64,000 nt of DNA from an uncultured Faecalicatena sp. Its GTDB lineage: Bacteria; Bacillota; Clostridia; Lachnospirales; Lachnospiraceae. Positions 25,107 to 33,723 of the stretch are shown piece after piece; position 1 is the first letter of the stretch; every line of letters starts with the position of its first letter. The stretch lies in the NCBI GenBank assembly GCA_948468385.1, contig CAOKHZ010000004.1, positions 1 to 64,000 on the forward strand. The letters run 5' to 3'. The translations under genes and the position numbers were made by a program. A model generated the notes under the pieces. That model had not been told where the DNA came from, ran no database searches, and saw only the letters and a program-made list of their open reading frames with translations.

Positions 25107-25655
25107 TTATAGAATTGCGTTGCGTATCTGCACGTCCGGATGCGCAATGACGGAGGAATCCAAATACATCCCGTCCCTTGCCACCACGCTCTTCGCCCGT
25201 TCAATCGCCGCCTCTACCGCGGCCACTTCACCCGTCAGCATCAGATAAGATTTTCCGCACATTCCCCTGGCGACACGCAACTCCACCAAGTCGACAATCG
25301 CCGTCTTGGCCGCCTCGTCCGCCGCCACGATAATCGACGTGGCATCATACGTCTCCATGATTCCCAACGCCGAGACTTCCTCAATCGCCGTCGCGCCATA
25401 GATAGCCGGGAAAATGGACTCGTGCGGGTTGCCAAGCACGAAGCTGTTAATCAGGTGCATCCCATGCAGCGTCTTCGCGGTCTCCACCGCCGCGTTGACC
25501 GCGCTCAAGTCTCCTGAAATAATTACGATATACTTGCCGGGACATACGGTCTGTGCTTCAATGATGCTGACTTCAGAGGTCTTGACCATGGCATCGGCCG
25601 CCACGACACCTGCTGAAACAGTTTTGTATTCTACCATTCCAATTGCCTTACTCAT
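25107..25655 (-). CDS. pduT: Trimeric shell protein with Fe-S site (PduT-like)
   Basis: The 182-residue protein consists of two fused BMC domains: MSKAIGMVEYKTVSAGVVAA onward and, from about residue 95, LGIMETYDATSIIVAADEAA onward. In the first, AQTVCPGKY places a Cys at the position that in PduT binds a [4Fe-4S] cluster on the trimer axis. Such shell proteins are thought to pass electrons across the shell. It overlaps the PduS-like flavoprotein gene by 4 bp, matching the known functional pairing of PduS and PduT. Confidence 0.93.
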   Translation of the reverse strand: MSKAIGMVEYKTVSAGVVAADAMVKTSEVSIIEAQTVCPGKYIVIISGDLSAVNAAVETAKTLHGMHLINSFVLGNPHESIFPAIYGATAIEEVSALGIMETYDATSIIVAADEAAKTAIVDLVELRVARGMCGKSYLMLTGEVAAVEAAIERAKSVVARDGMYLDSSVIAHPDVQIRNAIL

Positions 25656-26995
25656 TTACCTGCACGTCCTTCCTGCTTTTCTATGATAATATACTTATCC
25701 GTCACTTCGCTTACGTTTCCGTCAATGGAAGCATGGATGCCGACGCTTAATCCCTTCGCCGGTTCTGCTATCATCTGTCCTGCCGTCACACTGTCCCCGG
25801 CCTTTACAATTGCCGATGCCGGAGCCCCAATGTGCTGGCTTAACATGATTTTTACTTTCTTTACCGGTACCGTCGTCTCGTCAAGTGGCGCCTCCTTGTT
25901 ATACTTCGTCAAGTCCAGCCTCGCCATCAGCCGTTCCATCGGAACCTTGCGGTACTCGCGTTCCTCTCCTACCGGCTTTGGCACTACCTGAGGCGGTTTA
26001 AGACCATTGCTTCTAAGCCCAGCCTTGTACTCCGCCATCAATGAACGCGGAGCGAGCCCCTGCATGCAAGAGTACATCTCACACAATCCGCAGGATGAGC
26101 AGAAGAACGTATTAACGAAAATATCCGGCTCCTGCACGTCCTTGCAAGTCGCCGCGCGCATGAACAAATGCGGCTGAATCGGATGGCCGAGACGATTTCT
26201 CGGGCACAAGTCCGTACACATCGAGCACTGGCAGCAACATGCCGCCGCGCGCTTTAAATCAATGGACGTCTTTTTCCGCTTCTTCTGCACGATCAAATGA
26301 TCCTCGGGAAGCACCAACACCGCGTTGGTCGTCTTCGTCACCGGCTGCGAACCACTGCCAATGAAGCCCATCATCGGCCCGCCGATGAAGTATACCGGGT
26401 TCCTGGTCGTCGCCGCGCCGGCCAGACGCACCGTCTCCTCGATGCTCGTCCCTATCGGCACGCGCACGGTCACGGGATGCTCCACCTCCGCCACCACGGA
26501 TACCAATTTATCCACCACCGGGACGTTCTGGTTCATGGCGCGGTATACGTTGTAGACGGTCTCCACGTTGAACACGGCCACCCCGCATTCAATCGGCAGC
26601 CCGCCCGGCCTTACCACCTTTTTCGTCACTTCATAAATCAAAACCACTTCGTCGCCTGCCGGATACACTTCATCGAGAAGTCCCAAACGTACCTCCGGAT
26701 ATGCGCCGATTACCGCGTTCAGCGCGTCAATGGTCTTCGTATATGCTTTCTTGATGCCGATAATGACTTCCTTCGCGCCAACCGCCTCTCCAATCAAATG
26801 AAACGTGTCGACAATTTCTTGCGCGTATTTTTCCAACAATTGTCTATGTAATCTCAGAAGTGGCTCACACTCCGCACAATTCAAGATAATCGTGTCCGCG
26901 TTCTCATTCAGCTTGGCATAGGTCGGAAATCCCGCTCCTCCGGCACCGACGACCCCGCCTTGCTGCATGATCTGGCTTAATTCTTTCATGTCCAT
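25652..26995 (-). CDS. pduS: PduS-like flavin/Fe-S electron-transfer protein (RnfC family)
   Basis: The 447-residue protein starts MDMKELSQIMQQGGVVGAGG and has the RnfC-type flavin/NADH region (AGFPTYAKLNENAD, LNCAECEPLL). Two 4Fe-4S motifs follow, CCQCSMCTDLCPRN (around residue 256) and CSSCGLCEMYSC. The C-terminal part resembles a SLBB/barrel-sandwich segment (IGAPASAIVKAGDSV). In B12-dependent compartments PduS reduces cobalamin. Here the diol dehydratase is a glycyl radical enzyme, so it more likely recycles NADH or reduces an Fe-S partner through the PduT shell protein. Confidence 0.93.
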   Translation of the reverse strand: MDMKELSQIMQQGGVVGAGGAGFPTYAKLNENADTIILNCAECEPLLRLHRQLLEKYAQEIVDTFHLIGEAVGAKEVIIGIKKAYTKTIDALNAVIGAYPEVRLGLLDEVYPAGDEVVLIYEVTKKVVRPGGLPIECGVAVFNVETVYNVYRAMNQNVPVVDKLVSVVAEVEHPVTVRVPIGTSIEETVRLAGAATTRNPVYFIGGPMMGFIGSGSQPVTKTTNAVLVLPEDHLIVQKKRKKTSIDLKRAAACCCQCSMCTDLCPRNRLGHPIQPHLFMRAATCKDVQEPDIFVNTFFCSSCGLCEMYSCMQGLAPRSLMAEYKAGLRSNGLKPPQVVPKPVGEEREYRKVPMERLMARLDLTKYNKEAPLDETTVPVKKVKIMLSQHIGAPASAIVKAGDSVTAGQMIAEPAKGLSVGIHASIDGNVSEVTDKYIIIEKQEGRAGK

Positions 26996-27001
26996 AATCT
27001 T

Positions 27002-27268
27002 TTACTCCAGTCCTGTCCCGTCGTCAATAATTCCAACAATTGCGGCGTCAATCGGCGCGTCCTTCATGCCGGTTCCGATCCTGGCCGCACTCCCCTGCGC
27101 CACCAGCACGTATTCCCCGATTCCGGCACCAATCTTGTCAATCGCGATAATCTGCTTCGCGCCGTTTTGCATATGCTCTAATACGTCCACAATCATAAAT
27201 TTATTGCCGACCAGGTTGTCGCTTTTTCGTGTTGAAACAACACTTCCTGTCACTTTTCCTATGAGCAT
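27002..27268 (-). CDS. pduN: Pentameric vertex protein (PduN/EutN/CcmL family)
   Basis: The 88-residue protein has the BMC-P signature: MLIGKVTGSVVSTRKSDNL, KFMIVDVL, DKIGAGIGEYVLVAQGSAAR and DAAIVGIID. Pentamers cap the vertices of the icosahedral shell. It is the only vertex gene in the operon. The start overlaps the end of the pduL gene by 10 bp. The length is typical for the family. Confidence 0.95.
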   Translation of the reverse strand: MLIGKVTGSVVSTRKSDNLVGNKFMIVDVLEHMQNGAKQIIAIDKIGAGIGEYVLVAQGSAARIGTGMKDAPIDAAIVGIIDDGTGLE

Positions 27269-27912
27269 GGCATAATCCTCACGGTATCACCTGTCGCGAT
27301 TTTTGCTGCGTTAGCCTCGTCGGTGTCAATGTGCATCTCCAGAGTGAAACTATCATCCACGCGAATCTGTACATGGTTAAACACCGTTCCGCGCTCGTTG
27401 TCCGCCTTCACGGACACGATGTCACCATCATGCACGCCGGCGGCAGACGCGTCCTTTGGCGCCATGTGGATATGTCTCTTGGCTATGATGCATCCTTCTT
27501 TCAAATAGATGACGCCTTTAGGACCCACCACCGCAATCGGAGCCGAACCGGCAATGTTGCCTGACTCCCGAATCGGAGCCTTTACGCCAAGGCGAATGGC
27601 ATCCGTCGCAGAAACCTCCACCTGCGACTTACTCCTGACCGGCCCTAATATCCTGACATTTTCAATGGCACGCAACTTGATTCCCACGATTGTCACGGTC
27701 TCGTTGGATGCATATTGCCCGCCCATCAATTCCTTTTTCTTCGTGAGCTGGTAACCTTCTCCAAACAAGGCCTCCACATGCTCCTGCGTTAAGTGGACGT
27801 GCCTTGCCGACACGCCGACCGGAACCATGTATCCGCCATTTTCGGAACCTTTTTGCTTTTCAATTGTTTCCAATACCAGTTTGGTAATCATTGCAATGTC
27901 TTTATTTTCCAT
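27259..27912 (-). CDS. pduL: Microcompartment phosphotransacylase PduL
   Basis: The 217-residue protein has an amphipathic N-terminal helix (MENKDIAMITKLVLETIEKQ) typical of encapsulation peptides. The two PduL barrels follow: VGVSARHVHLTQEHVEALFG with zinc-binding His residues, and later CIIAKRHIHMAPKDASAAGV with another zinc His pair. It converts propionyl-CoA and phosphate to propionyl-phosphate and regenerates CoA inside the shell. No propionate or acetate kinase gene is in the window, so the last ATP-forming step must be encoded elsewhere. Confidence 0.95.
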   Translation of the reverse strand: MENKDIAMITKLVLETIEKQKGSENGGYMVPVGVSARHVHLTQEHVEALFGEGYQLTKKKELMGGQYASNETVTIVGIKLRAIENVRILGPVRSKSQVEVSATDAIRLGVKAPIRESGNIAGSAPIAVVGPKGVIYLKEGCIIAKRHIHMAPKDASAAGVHDGDIVSVKADNERGTVFNHVQIRVDDSFTLEMHIDTDEANAAKIATGDTVRIMPCS

Positions 27913-27974
27913 GATGATTCTCCTTACTTTCCTGCGGGCGGCTCATCCCCGCCCGCGCAAGTCCTCTACAAATC

Positions 27975-28517
27975 TTATTCGATTGCCGGAAGAATCTTCT
28001 CCACGTCCGTGTGCGGTCTCGGGATGACATGGGTCGCTACCAACTCACCAAGTCTGCCTGCGGCCTCCGCGCCGGACTCTACCGCGGATTTTACCGCGCC
28101 TACGTCGCCGCGCACCATGACCGTTACCAAACCGGAACCAATCTTCTCGGTTCCAACCAATACGACGTTCGCCGCCTTGAGCATGGTGTCCGCCGCCTCA
28201 ATTGATGCTACCAAACCTCTTGTTTCAACCATTCCTAACGCTTCCTGTGACATTTTCTTTTCCTCCTTCGGGATTTGATTTATAATTTCTGTCTGCTCCG
28301 TTTTCATCACGGTTTCTGCCGCCTTCTGCCCGCTTTCTGCCTGTGCGGCCTTTTGCGCGCTTTGGCGCACTCTCTGGACGGTTTTGGCCGGAGCCTTGGC
28401 CGCCTGGGCCTTCGTTGCTTTTTTCATGGATGCAGCCGTGCTTTTCTTCGCCGTGTCTGCTGCCTCGGGAACACTCTTTTTCCGTCCCCGGCCCGTCGGC
28501 TTTTTCTCTTCTGCCAT
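27975..28517 (-). CDS. Hexameric shell protein with 88-residue Ala/Lys-rich N-terminal extension and internal start
   Basis: The C-terminal 92 residues are a standard BMC-H domain ([20 protein letters not shown] to [15 protein letters not shown]), nearly identical in core to the 91-residue protein at 28832-29107. The first 88 residues are low-complexity and basic ([37 protein letters not shown]). The full-length start (ATG 28517) has GGGAGG. The internal ATG at 28252 follows a strong AAGGAGG spaced 8 bases. Two products, long and short, are therefore likely, like PduB and PduB' in Salmonella, where the extension tethers cargo. The extension may bind enzymes or nucleic acid. Confidence 0.88.
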   Translation of the reverse strand: MAEEKKPTGRGRKKSVPEAADTAKKSTAASMKKATKAQAAKAPAKTVQRVRQSAQKAAQAESGQKAAETVMKTEQTEIINQIPKEEKKMSQEALGMVETRGLVASIEAADTMLKAANVVLVGTEKIGSGLVTVMVRGDVGAVKSAVESGAEAAGRLGELVATHVIPRPHTDVEKILPAIE

Positions 28518-28531
28518 GGCACTGCCTCCCT

Positions 28532-28816
28532 TTAGCTTACTCTGTTGTTGCTACTATTGATGATTTTTAAAATCTCTTCGTGCGGGTTGGGAATGACCAC
28601 GTATGCGGCCGGTTTCTTAATTCCGCCGGTCGCCGCGGCCTCAATGGCCTCCGTCACCGCGGACACGTCGCCGCGGACGATGACCGTCACAAGCCTTCCA
28701 CCCAGCTTTTTCTCCCATGTGACGAGTTCCACGCCGGAGGTCTTGCACATAATGTCAATGGCCACCACCGCCGCCGTCACGCTCGGGATTTCAAAAAATC
28801 CATACGCCTGTCCCAT
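28532..28816 (-). CDS. Hexameric shell protein (BMC-H), divergent
   Basis: The 94-residue protein is a single BMC domain, [20 protein letters not shown], with central [20 protein letters not shown] and [11 protein letters not shown] near the end. It differs from the PduA/PduJ-like neighbours in the pore-lining region ([11 protein letters not shown]) and by two Cys-bearing or basic positions. A different pore could admit other metabolites or interact with cargo. Position between two PduA-like genes suggests a mixed shell facet. Confidence 0.92.
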   Translation of the reverse strand: MGQAYGFFEIPSVTAAVVAIDIMCKTSGVELVTWEKKLGGRLVTVIVRGDVSAVTEAIEAAATGGIKKPAAYVVIPNPHEEILKIINSSNNRVS

Positions 28817-28831
28817 GAGGCACTACCTCCC

Positions 28832-29107
28832 TTAAACGGTCGGGAGAATCTTCTCCACGTCGTTGTGCGGTCTCGGAATGACATGGGTCGCAACCAACTC
28901 GCCGAGTCTGCCTGCCGCGTCCGCGCCCGTCTCAACCGCAGCCTTTACGGCTCCAACGTCGCCGCGTACCATGACCGTTACAAGACCGGAACCAATCTTC
29001 TCCGTTCCCACCAAGGTAACCTCCGCAGCCTTCGTCATCGCGTCAGCCGCCTCGATTGCAGCCGTAAGTCCTCTCGTTTCAACCATTCCCAATGCTAACT
29101 GTGCCAT
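28832..29107 (-). CDS. pduA: Hexameric shell protein (PduA/PduJ-like BMC-H)
   Basis: The 91-residue protein begins [20 protein letters not shown] and ends [16 protein letters not shown], with the [20 protein letters not shown] strand-turn typical of PduA and PduJ. These form the main facets and transport pores for 1,2-propanediol and related small molecules. It shares almost the whole domain with the C-terminal part of the protein at 27975-28517, pointing to gene duplication within the operon. Confidence 0.94.
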   Translation of the reverse strand: MAQLALGMVETRGLTAAIEAADAMTKAAEVTLVGTEKIGSGLVTVMVRGDVGAVKAAVETGADAAGRLGELVATHVIPRPHNDVEKILPTV

Positions 29108-29120
29108 TTTCTTATCCTCC

Positions 29121-29465
29121 CTAAACTTCTTTTATAAATTTTTTATTTGGTTTTCCTTTATCCAAGCCGCTTAGCTTCAACATCTTTTCCGTATCCTCGG
29201 TCGGTCTCGCGATTTCGTATTCATTCACAACTCCCGCAAGCTCGTTCGCCCGCGTCCGCGCCGCTTCCAAGGCAGCCGTCACATCCGCGACGTCCCCGCG
29301 AAACTTAATCATCACGATGACCGGTACGGGCAATGCGTCCGCATTCGCCGGTTTGTTCTTGTCGAAAGTTTCAAGCCTGACATTTCCTGCCTTACACCCG
29401 GCATCCGCCGCCGCAAACGCGGTCGCCAGCCCGAACACCTCCAACATGCCTACCGCTTCTCCCAT
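29121..29465 (-). CDS. Hexameric shell protein (BMC-H) with inserted loop and basic tail
   Basis: The 114-residue protein opens [20 protein letters not shown] and has an extended loop, [20 protein letters not shown], that is longer than in PduA. The C-terminal tail beyond the BMC fold is basic ([15 protein letters not shown]). A Cys at about residue 24 lies in AADAGCKAG. It is the first shell gene after the Zn-alcohol dehydrogenase gene. The extra loop and tail may give a special pore or cargo contact. Confidence 0.9.
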   Translation of the reverse strand: MGEAVGMLEVFGLATAFAAADAGCKAGNVRLETFDKNKPANADALPVPVIVMIKFRGDVADVTAALEAARTRANELAGVVNEYEIARPTEDTEKMLKLSGLDKGKPNKKFIKEV

Positions 29466-29553
29466 AACATTTCTCCTTCCAGGGATTGCTTTCTCATCTT
29501 TGCCACGCCTTTGAAGGGAATTCTGTGGGCGAATTTACACGCCGCACCGCCGC

Positions 29554-30765
29554 TTACTTATTTACGATGGCAATCTTTAAGCCTTCCTGCTTCAGGTTCG
29601 TCACATGCGCCTCGTTAATCTGCTCTAACGGGAATTCATGCGTAATCAAATCATCCATCGGAAGCCCGATCGCTTTGGCCCTCTTCAAGAAATCAAAGGT
29701 GGTCGCGTAATCTCTCAGCGTATATACCCAGGAGCCGACCGTCGTGATTTCCTTGGAACAAATGTCGAAGTGCGGGTTAATCGTCGCGTCTCCGCCATTA
29801 ATGAAAAATCCAAGTTCGCAAAGGCCGCCGCCGTTACGGATGAACTTGTAGATATTCGCATGTGCGACCGGTGAACCGGTACACTGGAATGCGAAATCCG
29901 CCAAATATCCGCCGAACGCATCCTTCACCGCGCCCGAGAGCGCCTCGATTCCCTTGTGCTCCATAAAGTTTACGGACTTCTCCGCGCCCATCTTCTTGGC
30001 AAAATCAAGTCTCTGCTGGTTGCCGTCTACCGCCACGATATTTTCGATACCCATCGTGCGCAAAACCGCGATACAGATCAATCCAATCGGTCCGCAGCCT
30101 TGTACGACCACGCGGCTGTTGAATCTCAAAATGCCCGTCGTCTTCGCCCTCTCCACCGCGTGAATCAACACTGCGCATGGCTCAATCAAAATACGGGACT
30201 TCAAATCCAGATCGCTTACGTTGAAAATCGTGGAGCCTTCCCTTACCAGTATGTATTCGGAAAACCAGCCATTCAAATGGATGTCATCATCCGGCAAAAG
30301 TCCGTATACATCCGCTCCGCCGACGTTCTTCTTATTTAAGTCAAACATCTCGATATCCGGATCGTCTTTAAAAATCATGCAAGTCACTACCTTGTCGCCG
30401 ACCTTCAACGGCTTTCCGGCACTGTCCTTTGTCACGTTCTTACCCATCTTGACAATCTCTCCGGTTCCCTCATGTCCTAGGGCAACCGGAATCAAGCCAA
30501 ATGGATCACGTTTGAATTCGTGTGCGTCCGTTCCGCAGACACCGCAACCCTCTACCTTGACCAAAACGTCCCCGTCCCCAACTTCCGGCATCGGAAATTC
30601 TTTGATATCGTAATGTTCCAATGCGGTCAGCATGGCAACCTTCGCCGTCTTCGGAATCGCCTGGCTCTCCGTCCTGGCCGCTGCCGGAGCCGCCGCCTGT
30701 GAGCCAAGCATCTGCTCTAATACTTGCTTTACAACGGCTTCCACGTTCGTAGAATTCATTTCCAT
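29554..30765 (-). CDS. Zn-dependent alcohol dehydrogenase with encapsulation peptide
   Basis: The 403-residue medium-chain dehydrogenase carries an N-terminal amphipathic helix (NVEAVVKQVLEQMLGS) and an Ala-rich linker before the catalytic domain, the usual form of a microcompartment targeting peptide. The enzyme has the zinc-binding GCGVCGTDAHEF and GHEGTGEI segments and the Rossmann turn VQGCGPIGLICIAVL. It lacks an obvious structural-zinc Cys cluster. It may reduce lactaldehyde to 1,2-propanediol or oxidise and reduce C3 alcohols in the lumen, complementing the Fe-alcohol dehydrogenase. Substrate is not decided by sequence. Confidence 0.87.
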   Translation of the reverse strand: MEMNSTNVEAVVKQVLEQMLGSQAAAPAAARTESQAIPKTAKVAMLTALEHYDIKEFPMPEVGDGDVLVKVEGCGVCGTDAHEFKRDPFGLIPVALGHEGTGEIVKMGKNVTKDSAGKPLKVGDKVVTCMIFKDDPDIEMFDLNKKNVGGADVYGLLPDDDIHLNGWFSEYILVREGSTIFNVSDLDLKSRILIEPCAVLIHAVERAKTTGILRFNSRVVVQGCGPIGLICIAVLRTMGIENIVAVDGNQQRLDFAKKMGAEKSVNFMEHKGIEALSGAVKDAFGGYLADFAFQCTGSPVAHANIYKFIRNGGGLCELGFFINGGDATINPHFDICSKEITTVGSWVYTLRDYATTFDFLKRAKAIGLPMDDLITHEFPLEQINEAHVTNLKQEGLKIAIVNK

Positions 30766-30837
30766 TGTTATAATCCTCCCATATTACTATACTATTACCG
30801 CCGTGCCAGCTCGATTCCGCTTCGCTTCATCTCGCTG

Positions 30838-30909
30838 ATGGCGTGCGCCATATGCTTCCCTCGTAAAAATTGTGTCCTGGCATGCAAGCATGCCCGTCAC
30901 AATTTTACG
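30838..30909. other. Two intercistronic hairpins between aldehyde and alcohol dehydrogenase genes
   Basis: In the 159-bp gap, ATGGCG/CGCCAT (around 30838-30851) forms one hairpin. CGTAAAAATTGTG (30862-30874) pairs with CACAATTTTACG (30898-30909) around an inner GGCATGC/GCATGCC stem. No T tract follows on either strand, so this is more likely an mRNA processing or stability element setting enzyme-to-shell ratios than a terminator. Confidence 0.5.
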
Positions 30910-30924
30910 ATGTAAGCGCACGGC

Positions 30925-32313
30925 TTATCGTATGCACAGGCTTTCGGTCATCACGCAGCGCCTTCTCTTCGTGAAGGTGCTCGCGCTCGTCAAGCCCTCG
31001 CCGGTACGGCTGGCAATCGTAAATGTACAGAAGCCTTCACCGCCAAAACCGAGTGCCGCGTATGACGGTCCGTTTTTCACCAAAATCGCCGTATCGATTG
31101 CTTTTGCATACTTCGTGATGTTGTCTATGTTCTTGGAATGGATATGCGCGGAATGGCGATTTCCATGCTCCAACCACACCGCCTGCTCTACCGCGTCATC
31201 AAAGTCCTTAGCCCGAACGACGCCCAAAATCGGCATCATCAACTCCTCGGCAATCAACGGATGCTCCTTCGGTCCTTCGAACGTGATACAACGGATATTG
31301 TCCGGCACCGTCACGCCAATCATGGAAAGCAAGGTCTTGGCATCCCTGCCGACACATTTACGGTTCAGCCGTCCGTCTTTTAAGACGACCGCCGTCAGCT
31401 TATCCTGCTCCTCCTTCGAGGCCAGATAGCACCCTTGCTCGTTCACCATGTAGTGCATCAACTCATCCACTACGGAATCTACCGCCACAATTTCCTTTTC
31501 CGCGATACACGGCAGGTTGTTGTCAAACGTACATCCGTTGACAATGTCCTGCGCCGCCTTGCGGATATCCGCGGTCTCATCCACCAGTGCCGGCGGATTG
31601 CCCGCTCCCGCGCCGATGCCCCTTCTTCCCGAGGAAAGAACCGCCGTCACGACTCCCGGTCCCCCGGTCGCGGCAATCAGCTGAATCGCCTTGTGCTTCA
31701 TCATGACATTGCTGCTCTCCAGGGTCGGCTTTTCGACCGTACAAGCGATATTGTCCGGACCTCCCGCCTCAAGCGATGCTTCATTCAGCAAGTTGATGGC
31801 ATAAATGGACGTCTTGATGGCCGCCGGATGCGGATTAAACACGACCGTGTTGCCGCCCGCCAACATCCCGATGGTGTTACAGAGTACGGTCTCGCTCGGA
31901 TTCGTACACGGGGTGATTGCCCCGATGACACCGAACGGCCCCATCTCGATCAAGGTCAGTCCCTTGTCTCCCGACCAGGCGGTAGTCGTGATATCCTCCG
32001 TACCCGGAGTCTTTTCCGCCACCAGCTGGTGCTTCAAAATCTTATGTCCGACATTTCCCATGCCGGTTTCTTGTACTCCCATCCGTGCAAGAATCTCCGC
32101 ATGTTCTTTGATTTTTGTACGAATGTTGGAAATAATCTGTTCTCTTTGATCCATGGACATCCGGCATACGATTTTCTGCGCCTTCTGTGCCGCCGCAATG
32201 GCATCGTTCATATCCTTGAACACGCCGTGACCGCCGGTGACGTCCGCTGAAATCTGCAGCTTCGCCATTACTTCCTGCACGATGTCCTGAACCATCTGTT
32301 CATTTACAGACAC
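30925..32313 (-). CDS. pduP: CoA-acylating propionaldehyde dehydrogenase (PduP)
   Basis: The 462-residue enzyme starts at GTG 32313, seven bases after AAAGGAGA; an upstream ATG would overlap the preceding gene and lacks such a site. It opens with an encapsulation helix (EQMVQDIVQEVMAKLQ). It contains the aldehyde dehydrogenase motifs GPFGVIGAITPCTNPSET and, with the catalytic Cys, FDNNLPCIAEKE. It oxidises propionaldehyde to propionyl-CoA with NAD+ inside the shell. It works together with PduL and the alcohol dehydrogenases to balance NAD and CoA. Confidence 0.93.
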   Translation of the reverse strand: MSVNEQMVQDIVQEVMAKLQISADVTGGHGVFKDMNDAIAAAQKAQKIVCRMSMDQREQIISNIRTKIKEHAEILARMGVQETGMGNVGHKILKHQLVAEKTPGTEDITTTAWSGDKGLTLIEMGPFGVIGAITPCTNPSETVLCNTIGMLAGGNTVVFNPHPAAIKTSIYAINLLNEASLEAGGPDNIACTVEKPTLESSNVMMKHKAIQLIAATGGPGVVTAVLSSGRRGIGAGAGNPPALVDETADIRKAAQDIVNGCTFDNNLPCIAEKEIVAVDSVVDELMHYMVNEQGCYLASKEEQDKLTAVVLKDGRLNRKCVGRDAKTLLSMIGVTVPDNIRCITFEGPKEHPLIAEELMMPILGVVRAKDFDDAVEQAVWLEHGNRHSAHIHSKNIDNITKYAKAIDTAILVKNGPSYAALGFGGEGFCTFTIASRTGEGLTSASTFTKRRRCVMTESLCIR

Positions 32314-32317
32314 GATG

Positions 32318-32782
32318 TTATCTCCTTTCAAAACACTCTTTTCCATAGGCCGCAAGATGGGTATCCTCATCGGCACTTCCCCCGCTTACGCCTATCGCCC
32401 CGACTATCCGTCCATCTACCTCGAGCGTTTCCCCGCCGCCGAAAATCACGATTTTTCCTCCGTTCGTGAACTGGATGCCATACAACGACTCTCCCGGCTG
32501 GCTTAGCACTCCTAGCTTCTTCGTGGACATCTTGAGACTGGCCGAGGTAAATGACTTGTTTAACGCGATATCGAAACTTGCGATATAGGCTCCGTCCATG
32601 CTCTGCACCGACACCGGCCGCCCGGACGCGTCCGCCACGGCGACCACGACGGATAATCCCATCCTCGCCGCCTCTTGTCGTACCTTCTCAATCAATGAGT
32701 TGGCTGCGGCCAAGGTCATTTTCCCGCCCTTGCGTTCATCCAACACCGCACGCACGATTTTCGCAATTTCTCTTTCGTTCAT
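32318..32782 (-). CDS. GlcG/HbpS-like protein (PduO C-terminal type) with encapsulation helix
   Basis: The 154-residue protein has an amphipathic N-terminus (NEREIAKIVRAVLDERKGG) followed by the GlcG/HbpS fold: LAAANSLIEKVRQEAARMGL, VVAVADASGRPVSVQSMDGA, and the glycine-rich IVGAIGVSGGSADEDTHLA. In PduO this domain follows the cobalamin adenosyltransferase and can bind haem. Here it stands alone with no adenosyltransferase, consistent with a B12-free pathway. Its role in microcompartments is unsettled. It is adjacent to pduP and the aldolase. Confidence 0.85.
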   Translation of the reverse strand: MNEREIAKIVRAVLDERKGGKMTLAAANSLIEKVRQEAARMGLSVVVAVADASGRPVSVQSMDGAYIASFDIALNKSFTSASLKMSTKKLGVLSQPGESLYGIQFTNGGKIVIFGGGETLEVDGRIVGAIGVSGGSADEDTHLAAYGKECFERR

Positions 32783-32786
32783 CGCC

Positions 32787-33599
32787 TTACAGTCCCAACT
32801 GCTCCATGACTTTCTTGGTAATGGACGCTACCAGGTCGGCATCGTCAGCCGCCACCGGCGCGGCCGTGCTCTTGCCACAAGAACCGCTACAAGAATGACA
32901 ACTCGGCTTTCCTGCTTTCGCGTTCGGGCAAAGGTTCGCCGGATGCTTGCCCTTCATACCAAATTGTCTTCTGATCTCATACAAATCCTCAACCTGCTGC
33001 GGGGAGAACGTCTGCGGCTCGCCAAGCATCTTAGACTGATAAAGCAACTGTGCATAGAACTCGACGGATTCCATCTTGTGGTACGCGTTTAACAGAGAGT
33101 CGGAATAGGAAAGCGCCCCGTGGTTCTCGAGCAAAACGGCATCAAAGTACTGAAGGTACTCGCTTACCGCGTCCGGAATCTCCATCGTGGACGGACGGCC
33201 ATACTTGGCAATTGGAACGCACCCTAACGCGATGACGGCCTCCGGCATGATTGGCTCCGTCAGCGGAATGCCGCAGATGGCAAACGTCGTCGCATACAAC
33301 GGATGTGCATGCACGACCGCGTTCACGTCCGGCCTTTCCTTATATACACGCATGTGCATCTTGATTTCGGATGACGGCTTGAAGCCCTTGTTGGCCTGAA
33401 TCACGTTGCCGTTCTCGTCCACCTTGCAAATATACTCCGGTGTCATGAATCCTTTGCTGACACCGGTCGGCGTGCACAAAAACTCATGGTCGTTCAGTTT
33501 TACGGAAAAGTTTCCGTCATTTGCCGCAACCATGCCGCGCATATACACGCGCTTACCGATTTCACACATTTCTTTTTTGATTTCGTACTCGTTTTGCAT
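32787..33599 (-). CDS. fucA: Class II aldolase (fuculose/rhamnulose-phosphate aldolase) with C-terminal encapsulation peptide
   Basis: The 270-residue protein starts at ATG 33599 (AGGAGG upstream). It has the zinc-binding VVHAHPLYATTFA and ENHGAL histidines and the phosphate-site TPTGVSKGF of L-fuculose-1-phosphate and rhamnulose-1-phosphate aldolases. It would cleave the sugar phosphate to DHAP and L-lactaldehyde. After the catalytic domain comes an odd Cys cluster (SCHSCSGSCGK) and then an Ala-rich linker with an amphipathic helix (DLVASITKKVMEQLGL), a C-terminal targeting peptide. This gene identifies the locus as the fucose/rhamnose type of glycyl-radical microcompartment. Confidence 0.93.
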   Translation of the reverse strand: MQNEYEIKKEMCEIGKRVYMRGMVAANDGNFSVKLNDHEFLCTPTGVSKGFMTPEYICKVDENGNVIQANKGFKPSSEIKMHMRVYKERPDVNAVVHAHPLYATTFAICGIPLTEPIMPEAVIALGCVPIAKYGRPSTMEIPDAVSEYLQYFDAVLLENHGALSYSDSLLNAYHKMESVEFYAQLLYQSKMLGEPQTFSPQQVEDLYEIRRQFGMKGKHPANLCPNAKAGKPSCHSCSGSCGKSTAAPVAADDADLVASITKKVMEQLGL

Positions 33600-33723
33600 C
33601 TTCTCTTCCTCCTGGATATTGCAAAATTTTGTTCTCGGTTCGGCATCATGGCCTTTTCGCCCCTTTTTGCCCAAAACCTTTTAGTTATACTCGCGTCAGA
33701 TTAATCTGACGCTCAATATACCT

